Assembly: GCA_027296055.1 (NCBI GenBank)
Contig: JAPUJT010000205.1
Span: 1-37,381 of the forward strand
Direction: 5' to 3'
DNA length: 37,381 nucleotides
Source of the DNA: Planctomycetota bacterium
GTDB lineage: Bacteria; Planctomycetota; JAPUJT01
Shown: positions 16,201 through 21,899 of the stretch, one piece after another
How positions within the stretch are numbered: the first letter of the stretch is position 1
Layout of the letters: the number at the start of each line of letters is the position of its first letter
Translations under genes and position numbers: made by a program
The notes under the pieces: generated by a model
What the model saw: the letters and a program-made list of their open reading frames with translations, nothing else
Told to the model about the DNA's origin: nothing
The model's database searches: none

Positions 16201-18413
16201 ACGGCCTTCGAGTGCTGGCCGAGTGCTACCTGGATGCCCGCCTTCCACGGAGGGCGAGGAGAGTGGCCAGGCTAGCCCTCCGGGAAGCGCGTCTTCTCGG
16301 AAGCCCCACCGCGGAGGGCGTCGCCCTGATGGTCCTGGCTCGCGTCGACCTCCTGGAAGAGACGAGTGCCGACGACGCGCGAAAGCACCTGGAGTCGGCC
16401 CGATCTCTGTTCGCCAAGGGAGGGAACGAGACATACGTCGCCTTCGCCGACGCCCTCATCGCCCTGACCGATCTGAAGGAGGGCGCTCTCGCAGGCGCCA
16501 GGGCCCGGATTGCCGCGACCGACCGTTCCCCGGAGGATAGGGGCCACCCGGTCCATCAGATGGACCTCGCCCTTGCCTGCGCGGAGCTCGGCGTGGCGGA
16601 GGAGGACTGGGCGAGCGCCTCGGACCGCGCCGGAGATCTTCTTCAAATGGCCGAGGCAGCGGGTAGCAAGACGTATCACCTCCGGGCCGCTCAATTGCTC
16701 TCCATCATTGCACGCCACAACGATGATCTGGCGGCATGCAGGAAGTACGAGTATCTTGCTTCCGAGACCCTCGAAGGCCTCGTGAAGAGGATTCCCTCCC
16801 GGCTGCGTCGCAGGAGCGGCTGGCTGCCCGTACTGAAGGGGATGAAGGATCAGATGCAGGAGAAGGAATCGAGGTCGTCGGGAGGCGGCATCGATGCGAT
16901 CGGGCAGGCGGCGTTTCATCAGGCAGGGGAGATCATCGCCGCGATCAACGCCGGTGAGCCTCTGGAACAGGTCTTGACGAGGATCATCGATGGAGCGGTT
17001 CGGCTCGTCGAGGCCGAGCGCGCCTTCCTCGTCTTGCATGAGGACGGGGGGGAGAAGTTCTCCGTGAGCAGGAACTTCGATCAGGAGGACGTCCAGGCCC
17101 CCGAGGTGAAGATCAGCCGCAACGTCCTCACGCGTTGCATGGAATCCGGCGAGGCGATCCTGACCACGAATGCTCAGGAGGACGGGCGCTTCCGGGAGTA
17201 TACGAGTGTGAGAAAGCTGGGCCTTCGATCCATCCTCTGTGTTCCTCTCCGTTCCGGCGGCGGCACTCGAGGGGCGATCTACCTGGACAACCGCTTCAGG
17301 CCCGGCGCCTTCGGGCAGCGGGAAAGGGACGCTCTGGAGAGATTCGCCGATCTGGCGGCCCTCGCCGTCCAGAATCAGAAGCTCCTGAGCGAGACGCGCG
17401 CCGCGCAGAAAGCCCTGAAACGGGACCTGGTCCGGAAGGACCGAGAGGTCGTCGCAGCCCGCAGGGCTCTCAAAGGCACCGCCGGCTACCAGAAGATCCG
17501 CGGACAGAGTCCCGCCTTACGGAAGTTCTTTTCGATCCTCGACAGCATAGTGCCTACCGAGGTCCCGGTGTTGATCCAGGGCGAGAGCGGCACGGGCAAG
17601 GAGCTCGTCTCCGAGGCGATCCACTATGAAGGCCCCAGAAAGGATGGGCCCTTCCTCGCGATCAACTGCTCTGCCCTGACCGATACGTTGCCGGAGTCCG
17701 AGCTGTTCGGGCACAAGAAGGGGGCCTTCACCGGCGCTACCTCGGATCGGGAAGGGCTCTTCCAGTCAGCAGACGGAGGCACGCTCTTCCTCGATGAAGT
17801 GGGAGAGATGTCCGGAGAGATGCAGAAGAAGCTGCTCAGGGTGATCCAGGAGGGTGAGATCCGACCGGTGGGGGACAACCAGGTGCTCCATGTCGATGTC
17901 CGGATTCTGGCGGCGACGAACAAGAAGCTCGAGACGGAGGTTCGCAGGGGGACCTTTCGAGAGGACCTGTATTATCGACTGGCCGCCATTACGATCGAGA
18001 TACCGCCTCTTCGAGCACGAGAGGATGACGCAGTCCTCCTCGCCACGGAGTTCCTCAAAGAGTTCTGCGAGGCGAACGGCCTGGGCAGGAAGAGGTTCAG
18101 CGCCACAGCACTCCAGGCGATACGCAATAACGCCTGGCCAGGGAACGTTCGCGAGCTGAAGAGCTGCGTCCACAAGGCAGCGCTCCTCTCGGGGGGACGG
18201 CAGATCCAGGAGTCGGATCTGGGTCTGAAGGGCGAACCTCCATCGGAAGAGATTCAAGCGTCCAAGCCTCGAACCCTCGAGGAAATCGAGAGAGAGGCTA
18301 TTGTCGAAGCCATTGCCAAAGCCGAAGGCAACGTGGATCGGGCGGCGGAGATCCTGGGATTGCACCGATCCACCCTCTACAGGAAGGCCCGAAAGTACGA
18401 CATCACTTTCTAG
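13254..18413 (+). CDS. Giant Ser/Thr kinase-AAA-TPR-GAF-sigma-54 activator fusion
   Basis: 1719 residues from a GTG start inside folP. Domains: (a) Hanks-type kinase, about 10-260, with a degenerate glycine loop (HRGDNGTVY), Lys43 in LAVKVF, catalytic HGDLKPSN (131-138), DMG (150-152) in place of DFG, and YLAPE (171-175); (b) AAA_16/STAND-like ATPase from MVGRQRE (287), Walker A GASGIGKS (314-321), Walker B ending at Asp421; (c) TPR helices, about 690-1190; (d) GAF, about 1230-1380; (e) sigma-54 AAA+ with Walker A GESGTGKE (1443-1450), intact GAFTGA (1490-1495) and LFLDE (D1514); (f) Fis helix-turn-helix ending in LGLHRSTLYRKARKY. It should therefore activate sigma-54 promoters, with inputs from phosphorylation, ATP/TPR sensing and a GAF ligand. 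The N-terminal part resembles proteins that elsewhere end in a histidine kinase. Confidence 0.9.
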   Translation: MARRRKLIGGRYRVEKTLHRGDNGTVYLARDTKGKSSKRLAVKVFESSADETGNSHRFENRFRTLLNLRHPNLVRVDAVGWDGPSPFVVYEYVQGKDLVEGLRFGGARRFWQATVEILRALSFLHSRDLLHGDLKPSNILISRSGVKIIDMGLDPAFASAGRLPAAYTLQYLAPEVIRGEMPGPPADLFSLGITLFQALTNRLPFDGVNAEEVLRSLLEEELPPHTEWAENLPAGSDQIIGKLLEKDPYARFGTARDVILAIIQITGTDFALETEKAQRGYIYGGRMVGRQRESEQLESLAADDSGVRVAWMTGASGIGKSRLAREFNYHCQARGIPFLEGSYPGPAAPAFFPLREVLKEAYDCEDEVGANVPPSIARFLGPGEPVPDDMNPGWERFSFYEAVAGAIGGSDPGMPVILHIDNAQFADGSILDLAEYLLRRLPGFRFLVSTDPTISGENGISQRLDRLVRAEGGIILPLEPLKSEEVDALTRSMLGTSLPPTVALRIAKSTGGNPLFVTEVMRGLAAEGILAYGSEGWSIQLEQSESFDLPRDVGQHFRRRLSSIPEDQREALEIISLFRGPPDAGILQSLEILGQAAHLQQQGWLRADRGRFAVSPPVLGSLVADQIQPPDRSGYHSRIAMVLEKLETDPGEIAYHFLEGGDRKGGATWGRLAASEYGRLSPVDSERTLRKILEILPETDTGARVDLLKSLARSREAQGDLDGAVSSYEECCRLKEKGLYEPAERHLDQARVKILERDFEQVERHSREGIRLATRETDPSIQSELFGILGSAMRLKGKLPEAAVAHRKSLAEARKGQDLLSEARARHNLGITNLLTGRPKEAIEELERSLQIVEKSRPDRMGMCLSSLADAHLQAGAYSRALPIVLRSLELSAEQGAAQDRVTALYTLGEIHLHLGDVGSARRCWEEGDRLGRLVGDAALAAGDRVQLAGLARLRSDLSKAVPAARAALRGLKGEADPMDRVHGLRVLAECYLDARLPRRARRVARLALREARLLGSPTAEGVALMVLARVDLLEETSADDARKHLESARSLFAKGGNETYVAFADALIALTDLKEGALAGARARIAATDRSPEDRGHPVHQMDLALACAELGVAEEDWASASDRAGDLLQMAEAAGSKTYHLRAAQLLSIIARHNDDLAACRKYEYLASETLEGLVKRIPSRLRRRSGWLPVLKGMKDQMQEKESRSSGGGIDAIGQAAFHQAGEIIAAINAGEPLEQVLTRIIDGAVRLVEAERAFLVLHEDGGEKFSVSRNFDQEDVQAPEVKISRNVLTRCMESGEAILTTNAQEDGRFREYTSVRKLGLRSILCVPLRSGGGTRGAIYLDNRFRPGAFGQRERDALERFADLAALAVQNQKLLSETRAAQKALKRDLVRKDREVVAARRALKGTAGYQKIRGQSPALRKFFSILDSIVPTEVPVLIQGESGTGKELVSEAIHYEGPRKDGPFLAINCSALTDTLPESELFGHKKGAFTGATSDREGLFQSADGGTLFLDEVGEMSGEMQKKLLRVIQEGEIRPVGDNQVLHVDVRILAATNKKLETEVRRGTFREDLYYRLAAITIEIPPLRAREDDAVLLATEFLKEFCEANGLGRKRFSATALQAIRNNAWPGNVRELKSCVHKAALLSGGRQIQESDLGLKGEPPSEEIQASKPRTLEEIEREAIVEAIAKAEGNVDRAAEILGLHRSTLYRKARKYDITF

Positions 18414-18416
18414 CGC

Positions 18417-18431
18417 GTCGCATTCTGCGAC
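18417..18431. promoter_or_regulatory. Dyad copy 1, GTCGCA-N3-TGCGAC
   Basis: A perfect 6+3+6 inverted repeat (loop TTC) starting 4 bases after the regulator stop. The same dyad with a different loop recurs at 18485-18499, 68 bases away centre to centre. Sequence conserved in the arms but not the loop points to a protein-binding site. No T-run follows, so it is not a terminator. Confidence 0.5.
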
Positions 18432-18474
18432 ACGGATCAAGGACTCACCACCCAAAGCTTTATGTTGGTTTCCC

Positions 18475-18490
18475 TGGTAGGACTGTCGCA
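18475..18490 (+). promoter_or_regulatory. Candidate sigma-54 (-24/-12) promoter
   Basis: TGGTAGGACTGTCGCA has the invariant GG (18476-18477) and GC (18488-18489) separated by exactly ten bases, and matches 9 of the 12 fixed positions of TGGCACG-N4-TTGCA. It follows a sigma-54 activator gene and precedes the secreted protein gene by about 185 bases. The -12 part overlaps dyad copy 2, which is unusual for an enhancer site. Confidence 0.35.
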
Positions 18491-18499
18491 TGCTGCGAC
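18485..18499. promoter_or_regulatory. Dyad copy 2, GTCGCA-N3-TGCGAC
   Basis: A second perfect copy (loop TGC). Single TGCGAC half-sites follow at 18517-18522 and 18570-18575. Together with copy 1 this gives four TGCGAC elements in about 160 bases, as expected of a cooperative binding region for a dimeric helix-turn-helix protein. Confidence 0.5.
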
Positions 18500-18544
18500 C
18501 AGAGCCCTGCTGTGACTGCGACTATCGAGATGGGTCGCCCCGTT

Positions 18545-18558
18545 CATAAGTCCTTATG
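18545..18558. promoter_or_regulatory. Dyad CATAAG-TC-CTTATG
   Basis: A perfect 6+2+6 inverted repeat in the same intergenic region, AT-rich in contrast to the TGCGAC sites, so probably for a different protein if functional. The remainder of 18414-18674 shows no coding potential. Confidence 0.3.
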
Positions 18559-18674
18559 GGATAGACGGCTGCGACCGTTCCGTAGCCTCTGTTCGCGTCG
18601 GATCGAAATTTGAGTATAGGTCGGTCAAGAGGAACTGAGCGGGCCAGGCATGGCAGAGAATGTGAGGTGTTATC

Positions 18675-19319
18675 GTGAGTAGGAGTCTCCAAGCTGTCAC
18701 GTTCGTCCTGATCACCTGTATGACTCTCATGGTGTGGGCGCAAACTCGCGCATGGTGGTCGCCGGCCTCCCAGCGGGCCACCGATGCGGCGTTTGCGGAC
18801 ACCGATATCGGGGTGGCGGTGAAGGACAGGCTCAGCAATGACAACGATCTCGTCGGCATTGAGGTGACGGACCTCGGCCCTGTCACTGGAGGCAAGGAGT
18901 ACGAGGTCAGGCTGGTCTTCGACGCGGTGGGAGAGGTTCCGGACCTTGGTGACATCACGGCGGTGGTCTTCGTCTCGACCAACCTGGCGACTACGTCGGT
19001 GGTCTCCTTCGAAGATCCGGACGAGTTCGAATCGGAAAGCGCAGGGGGCGGTGAGGTCAACACCTGGATCGAGTATCAGGCTGCCTCCGCCGCCTTTGCC
19101 GATAGTACCGTCCAGACGGCGGTGGATGCGCGCCTGACGGCAGGTTTCCAGATAACGGACATCGAAGCCATCGTCGTGGGCCTGGGCGCCGGCCCGGGGA
19201 TAGTCATCGTCGACGTGATCATGGATTCAGACTCAGTGGAACCGGGCATGGGGGATGTGACGGCGAGGGTGGAGGTCGAGGGAAGCACCGCGACCGTCAT
19301 CTCCGTCACTGAGGAGTAG
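18675..19319 (+). CDS. Secreted protein of two related ~78-residue repeats, family not recognised
   Basis: 214 residues from a GTG start with GAGG (18664-18667) 7 bases upstream. A signal peptide (LQAVTFVLITCMTLMVWAQ, likely cleavage after residue 22-23) leads into two tandem repeats, about 34-112 and 135-212. Each begins with Ala-Phe-Ala-Asp followed by an amphipathic AV-x-x-RL helix (AAFADTDIGVAVKDRL; SAAFADSTVQTAVDARL), continues with beta strands, and contains a GD(I/V)TA element (92-96; 193-197). The acidic/glycine linker (113-130) separates them. The mature protein is rich in Asp, Glu and Val and poor in Lys. The product is exported; no enzyme motif is visible. It lies behind the dyad/sigma-54-like region and ends at a strong hairpin, so it appears to be a single-gene unit. 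Confidence 0.75.
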   Translation: MSRSLQAVTFVLITCMTLMVWAQTRAWWSPASQRATDAAFADTDIGVAVKDRLSNDNDLVGIEVTDLGPVTGGKEYEVRLVFDAVGEVPDLGDITAVVFVSTNLATTSVVSFEDPDEFESESAGGGEVNTWIEYQAASAAFADSTVQTAVDARLTAGFQITDIEAIVVGLGAGPGIVIVDVIMDSDSVEPGMGDVTARVEVEGSTATVISVTEE

Positions 19320-19327
19320 CCGGGATG

Positions 19328-19357
19328 TCCGGGGGAGGCTGCAGGGCCTCCCCCGGA
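19328..19357 (+). terminator. Strong GC hairpin after the two-repeat protein
   Basis: A perfect 12-bp stem, TCCGGGGGAGGC (19328-19339) with GCCTCCCCCGGA (19346-19357), and a 6-base loop, 8 bases past the stop codon. No T-run follows, so it would be a hairpin-only terminator or an mRNA-stabilising stem. A second hairpin, GCCGCGG/CCGCGGC (19394-19400 with 19409-19415), lies further into the same gap. Confidence 0.6.
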
Positions 19358-19479
19358 TACCCAACAGGGACCAGGCAAAGGGTCAAGGGGGTCGCCGCGG
19401 AAGCCGTACCGCGGCAGGCAGGCACCCGCCCTGGTGATCGATAATCAGACTGGCGACGGCTTGATTGGAGCGACTCAGG

Positions 19480-19839
19480 ATGCTCTCGAAGATACGTTAC
19501 TCCGCCTCGGTCTTCAGCAAGGAATCGAGACTGGTCTCCTTCTGCAAGCGGGGCTTGCAAACCGTGCCCGAAGGACCCGGCATCTACCTCTTCCTCGACG
19601 ATCGCGGGAAGATTCTCTTCATCGGGTTTGCCGGTCCTGTACCGGGCCTCGCTCGCCGACTCGAAGCTCAGTACAACACCGGACTCTGGCCCGAAGTGAC
19701 CCATTTCAAGTGGGCCCTGACCTCGAGTCACGAGCGACCGGAGCAGATCGTCGAGAGACTGGTCCGGGAGTTCGACCCGCCCATCAATCGTCACGCCCTA
19801 GAGCCGGCCGCCCACGTTTCGTATCCGATGTCGGTTTGA
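19480..19839 (+). CDS. Solo GIY-YIG domain protein
   Basis: 119 residues from the ATG at 19480 (GGAG 9 bases upstream), preferred to the TTG at 19465. The core PEGPGIYLFLDDRGKILFIGFA shows GIY...FIG separated by the usual short beta turn, and then RRLEAQY, as in the N-terminal nuclease domain of UvrC and in YhbQ-like proteins; a conserved glutamate candidate lies in the EQIVERLVREFDPPINR helix. These proteins cleave or bind DNA with a single metal ion. Here the second half-motif is Phe-Ile-Gly rather than Tyr-Ile-Gly, which could lower catalysis because that tyrosine matters in studied members. It stands alone between two units, with a dyad after its stop. Confidence 0.7.
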   Translation: MLSKIRYSASVFSKESRLVSFCKRGLQTVPEGPGIYLFLDDRGKILFIGFAGPVPGLARRLEAQYNTGLWPEVTHFKWALTSSHERPEQIVERLVREFDPPINRHALEPAAHVSYPMSV

Positions 19840-19864
19840 CTTGAGACCGAGGTCTCACTAGGCT
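19836..19864 (+). promoter_or_regulatory. Promoter-like site with 16-bp operator dyad ahead of the LPS operon
   Basis: -35 TTGACT (19836-19841, overlapping the GIY-YIG stop), a 17-base spacer and a weak -10 TAGGCT (19859-19864). The spacer is almost wholly the perfect dyad TGAGACC-GA-GGTCTCA (19842-19857). A protein bound there would block or reshape the promoter, as MerR- or repressor-type regulators do. The downstream genes run without a large gap for most of 15 kb. Confidence 0.4.
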
Positions 19865-19894
19865 TCTCGAAGACTCTCGTCGAGGGGGAGCCAA

Positions 19895-20659
19895 GTGCGC
19901 GCCCATCCGGTCTCCGTCTGCATCATCACGTACAACGAGGAGGGAAACCTCCGCGAGTGCCTGGAGAGCGTCCGATGGGCGGACGAGATCGTCGTCGTGG
20001 ACTCGAAGAGCAGGGATCGGACGGTGGAGATCGCCAGGGAGTTCACGCAGAAGGTGATCGTCAGGGACTTCCCGGGGCACGTGGAGCAGAAGAACTTCTG
20101 CCTTGCGCAGGCGGAGCACGACTGGGTCCTCTCACTCGATGCGGATGAGCGGGTCTCGCCTCGGCTCCAGGAGGAGATCGATTCGGCGCTGTCATCGGGC
20201 GATGTGCAGGTGGACGGCTTCTCCGCACCGCGGAAGACCTTTTACATGGGCAAGTGGATCCGACACGGCGGGTGGTATCCTGACTACAAGCTACGCCTGT
20301 TCCGGAGGAGTCGCGGCCATTGGGGGGGCGAGAACCCCCACGATCGGGTGTCCCTCGACGGAAGCACACGACGCCTCTCCGGAGAGATTCTTCACTACAC
20401 TTACCGCGACCTCGGTCATCACCTCGAGGTCATCAACCTGTTCTCGCGAATCTCGGCGGATGCCAAGCGGGCGCGCGGCGTCAGGTTCTCCACCTTCCGG
20501 CTCTTCATCCATCCGCCCGCCAAGTTCTTCAAGGCATACTTCCTCAAGGGCGGCTTCCTGGATGGCGTGGCGGGATTCATGGTGGCGGTCATGGGCGCCT
20601 ATTCGGTCTTCGTCAAGTATTGCAAGCTATGGGAGCTCTCCCGGGTAGAGAAGGCATGA
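19895..20659 (+). CDS. Family 2 glycosyltransferase, WaaE/KdtX-like
   Basis: 254 residues from a GTG start with GAGGGGGAG just upstream. The N-terminal GT-A fold begins VSVCIITYNEEGNLRECLESV, has the nucleotide-binding region WADEIVVVDSKSRDRTVEIA and the metal-binding LDADE (about residues 84-88), then RLFRRSRGHWGGENPHDRV, characteristic of the WaaE group that adds glucose or another hexose to the LPS inner core. The C-terminus has a hydrophobic stretch (FLDGVAGFMVAVMGAYSVFVKY) suited to membrane association. It is the first gene of the LPS operon and overlaps the next by ATGA. The sugar donor cannot be read from sequence. Confidence 0.85.
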   Translation: MRAHPVSVCIITYNEEGNLRECLESVRWADEIVVVDSKSRDRTVEIAREFTQKVIVRDFPGHVEQKNFCLAQAEHDWVLSLDADERVSPRLQEEIDSALSSGDVQVDGFSAPRKTFYMGKWIRHGGWYPDYKLRLFRRSRGHWGGENPHDRVSLDGSTRRLSGEILHYTYRDLGHHLEVINLFSRISADAKRARGVRFSTFRLFIHPPAKFFKAYFLKGGFLDGVAGFMVAVMGAYSVFVKYCKLWELSRVEKA

Positions 20660-21339
20660 TGGAAGAGAAGCTATGGCGCTTCCGGCCCGTCACAGGCCCG
20701 CCTGAGGGGATTCGTGCTTACTACAATCGGGTCTATTCGGGAAACGGGATGGGGGAATCGGACCGATTCTATGAATGGATCCTCGATCTCCTGGCCCCGA
20801 GCGTCGGGGAGATGCTCGCCGATGTCTGCTGCGGTTCTGGAGGGCTTGTGCGGATCGCGAGCCGGCGGGGGATTCAATGTGCGGGCATCGATGTCTCGGA
20901 TCGCGCCCTGCGAAAGGCGCGGAGCGTGACGCCTGCGGGGAGGTTCTCCACGGCCTACGGGGAGGCCCTTCCCTGGAAGGATGGATCGTTCCGGTACCTT
21001 ACGAGCCTCGGGAGCCTGGAGCACTACCTGGATCCGCTCGGCGGCGTTCGCGAGATGGCGAGAGTCCTCGCCCCGGGCGGCGTCTGCCTGGTGATGGTAC
21101 CGAACTCATTTTACTCGGGCGATATCTGGCGGGTCGTCCGGACCGGAGTCGGTCCCGACCATCACCAGGACCCGCAACGCTTCGCCACATCGCAGGAATG
21201 GAAGGCCCTCCTGGAGGAGGGAGGCCTGCAGGTGACACAGATTCTGAGATACAACAAGTTCAAGTGGTGGAAGAGCCTCCTCCCCTTCAACCTCTCCTAT
21301 TGCTTCATCTATCTCTGCGCTCCGGCGGTGAAGCCGTGA
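20656..21339 (+). CDS. Class I SAM-dependent methyltransferase
   Basis: 227 residues. The start ATG at 20656 overlaps the previous stop (ATGA); a longer in-frame extension upstream is a shadow of the glycosyltransferase. Motif I is MLADVCCGSGGLV (about 53-65; Cys replaces the common Gly), followed by GIDVSDRALRKA, an acidic/aromatic GEALPWKDGSFRYLTSLGSLEHYLDPLGG and the post-motif REMARVLAPGGVCLVMVPN of the Methyltransf_11 group. The substrate may be a sugar or lipid intermediate of LPS synthesis, judging by position only. It ends in a hydrophobic segment (NLSYCFIYLCAPAV). The stop overlaps the next start by GTGA. Confidence 0.8.
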   Translation: MMEEKLWRFRPVTGPPEGIRAYYNRVYSGNGMGESDRFYEWILDLLAPSVGEMLADVCCGSGGLVRIASRRGIQCAGIDVSDRALRKARSVTPAGRFSTAYGEALPWKDGSFRYLTSLGSLEHYLDPLGGVREMARVLAPGGVCLVMVPNSFYSGDIWRVVRTGVGPDHHQDPQRFATSQEWKALLEEGGLQVTQILRYNKFKWWKSLLPFNLSYCFIYLCAPAVKP

Positions 21340-21899
21340 AGGAGGGAGCGATACTGGATCTCGGTTGCGGCCGGAAAAAGGCAGAGGGGGCCGTCGGCGT
21401 CGATCGGGATCCTCTGCGCCATCCGGATGTTCTCCATGACCTGAACGTGGTCCCCTGGCCGCTACCGGACAGTGGTTTCGACCGGATTCTCTGCCGCCAC
21501 ATCCTGGAGCACCTCCGGGATGTGGATCAGACAGTCCAGGAGATCCATCGGGTCGCGCGGCCGGGGGCGCATGTCGTGATCGTCACGCCTCATTTCAGCT
21601 CAGTGAACTCGTGGGACGACCCGACGCACGTGCATCATTTCTCCTCCGCCGCATTCGATCGGTACTGTCTGCCGCTGGACGGCGACGGCATCGCCGGGGG
21701 TCCGGGTCCGGGGGCCGCCCCCTTCCGGATGATCGCCCCCTTCCGGATGATCGCCAAGGATCTCAAGTTCGGCCGCTCCTTCCTCAACCTGGTCCCGAGA
21801 GCCATCTCACAGCGCTCCCTCCGGTGGTACGAGAAGCACCTCGCCTTCATCTTTCCGGCCCGCAACCTGACGATCGTGCTGGGGGCCCAAAAGCAGTGA
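21336..21899 (+). CDS. Small SAM-dependent methyltransferase-like protein
   Basis: 187 residues from a GTG start overlapping the previous stop. Motif I AILDLGCGRKKAEGAVGVDRD is at the very N-terminus, then LHDLNVVPWPLPDSGFDRILCRHILEHLRD and EIHRVARPGAHVVIVTPHFSS. Typical of short methyltransferases in polysaccharide clusters, which lack a separate substrate cap. An exact 18-base tandem duplication at 21717-21752 puts APFRMI in twice. The protein ends in FIFPARNLTIVLGAQ. The substrate is unknown. Overlap GTGA with the next gene shows translational coupling. Confidence 0.75.
   Translation: MKEGAILDLGCGRKKAEGAVGVDRDPLRHPDVLHDLNVVPWPLPDSGFDRILCRHILEHLRDVDQTVQEIHRVARPGAHVVIVTPHFSSVNSWDDPTHVHHFSSAAFDRYCLPLDGDGIAGGPGPGAAPFRMIAPFRMIAKDLKFGRSFLNLVPRAISQRSLRWYEKHLAFIFPARNLTIVLGAQKQ
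21717..21752 (+). repeat. 18-base perfect tandem duplication inside the methyltransferase gene
   Basis: Two adjacent identical copies of GCCCCCTTCCGGATGATC (21717-21734 and 21735-21752) duplicate six residues (APFRMI) in frame. It lies in a variable glycine/proline loop (GGPGPGAAPF). It is either a recent slippage event or an assembly artefact. Confidence 0.9.

Noticed and set aside
18417..18431. Dyad copy 1 as the terminator of the giant regulator gene
   Set aside because: The stem is only 6 bp, has no T-run, and the same dyad recurs at 18485-18499 away from any gene end.
20320..20655. Upstream extension of the first methyltransferase frame
   Set aside because: It is fully inside the family 2 glycosyltransferase gene; the ATGA junction at 20656 is the natural start.
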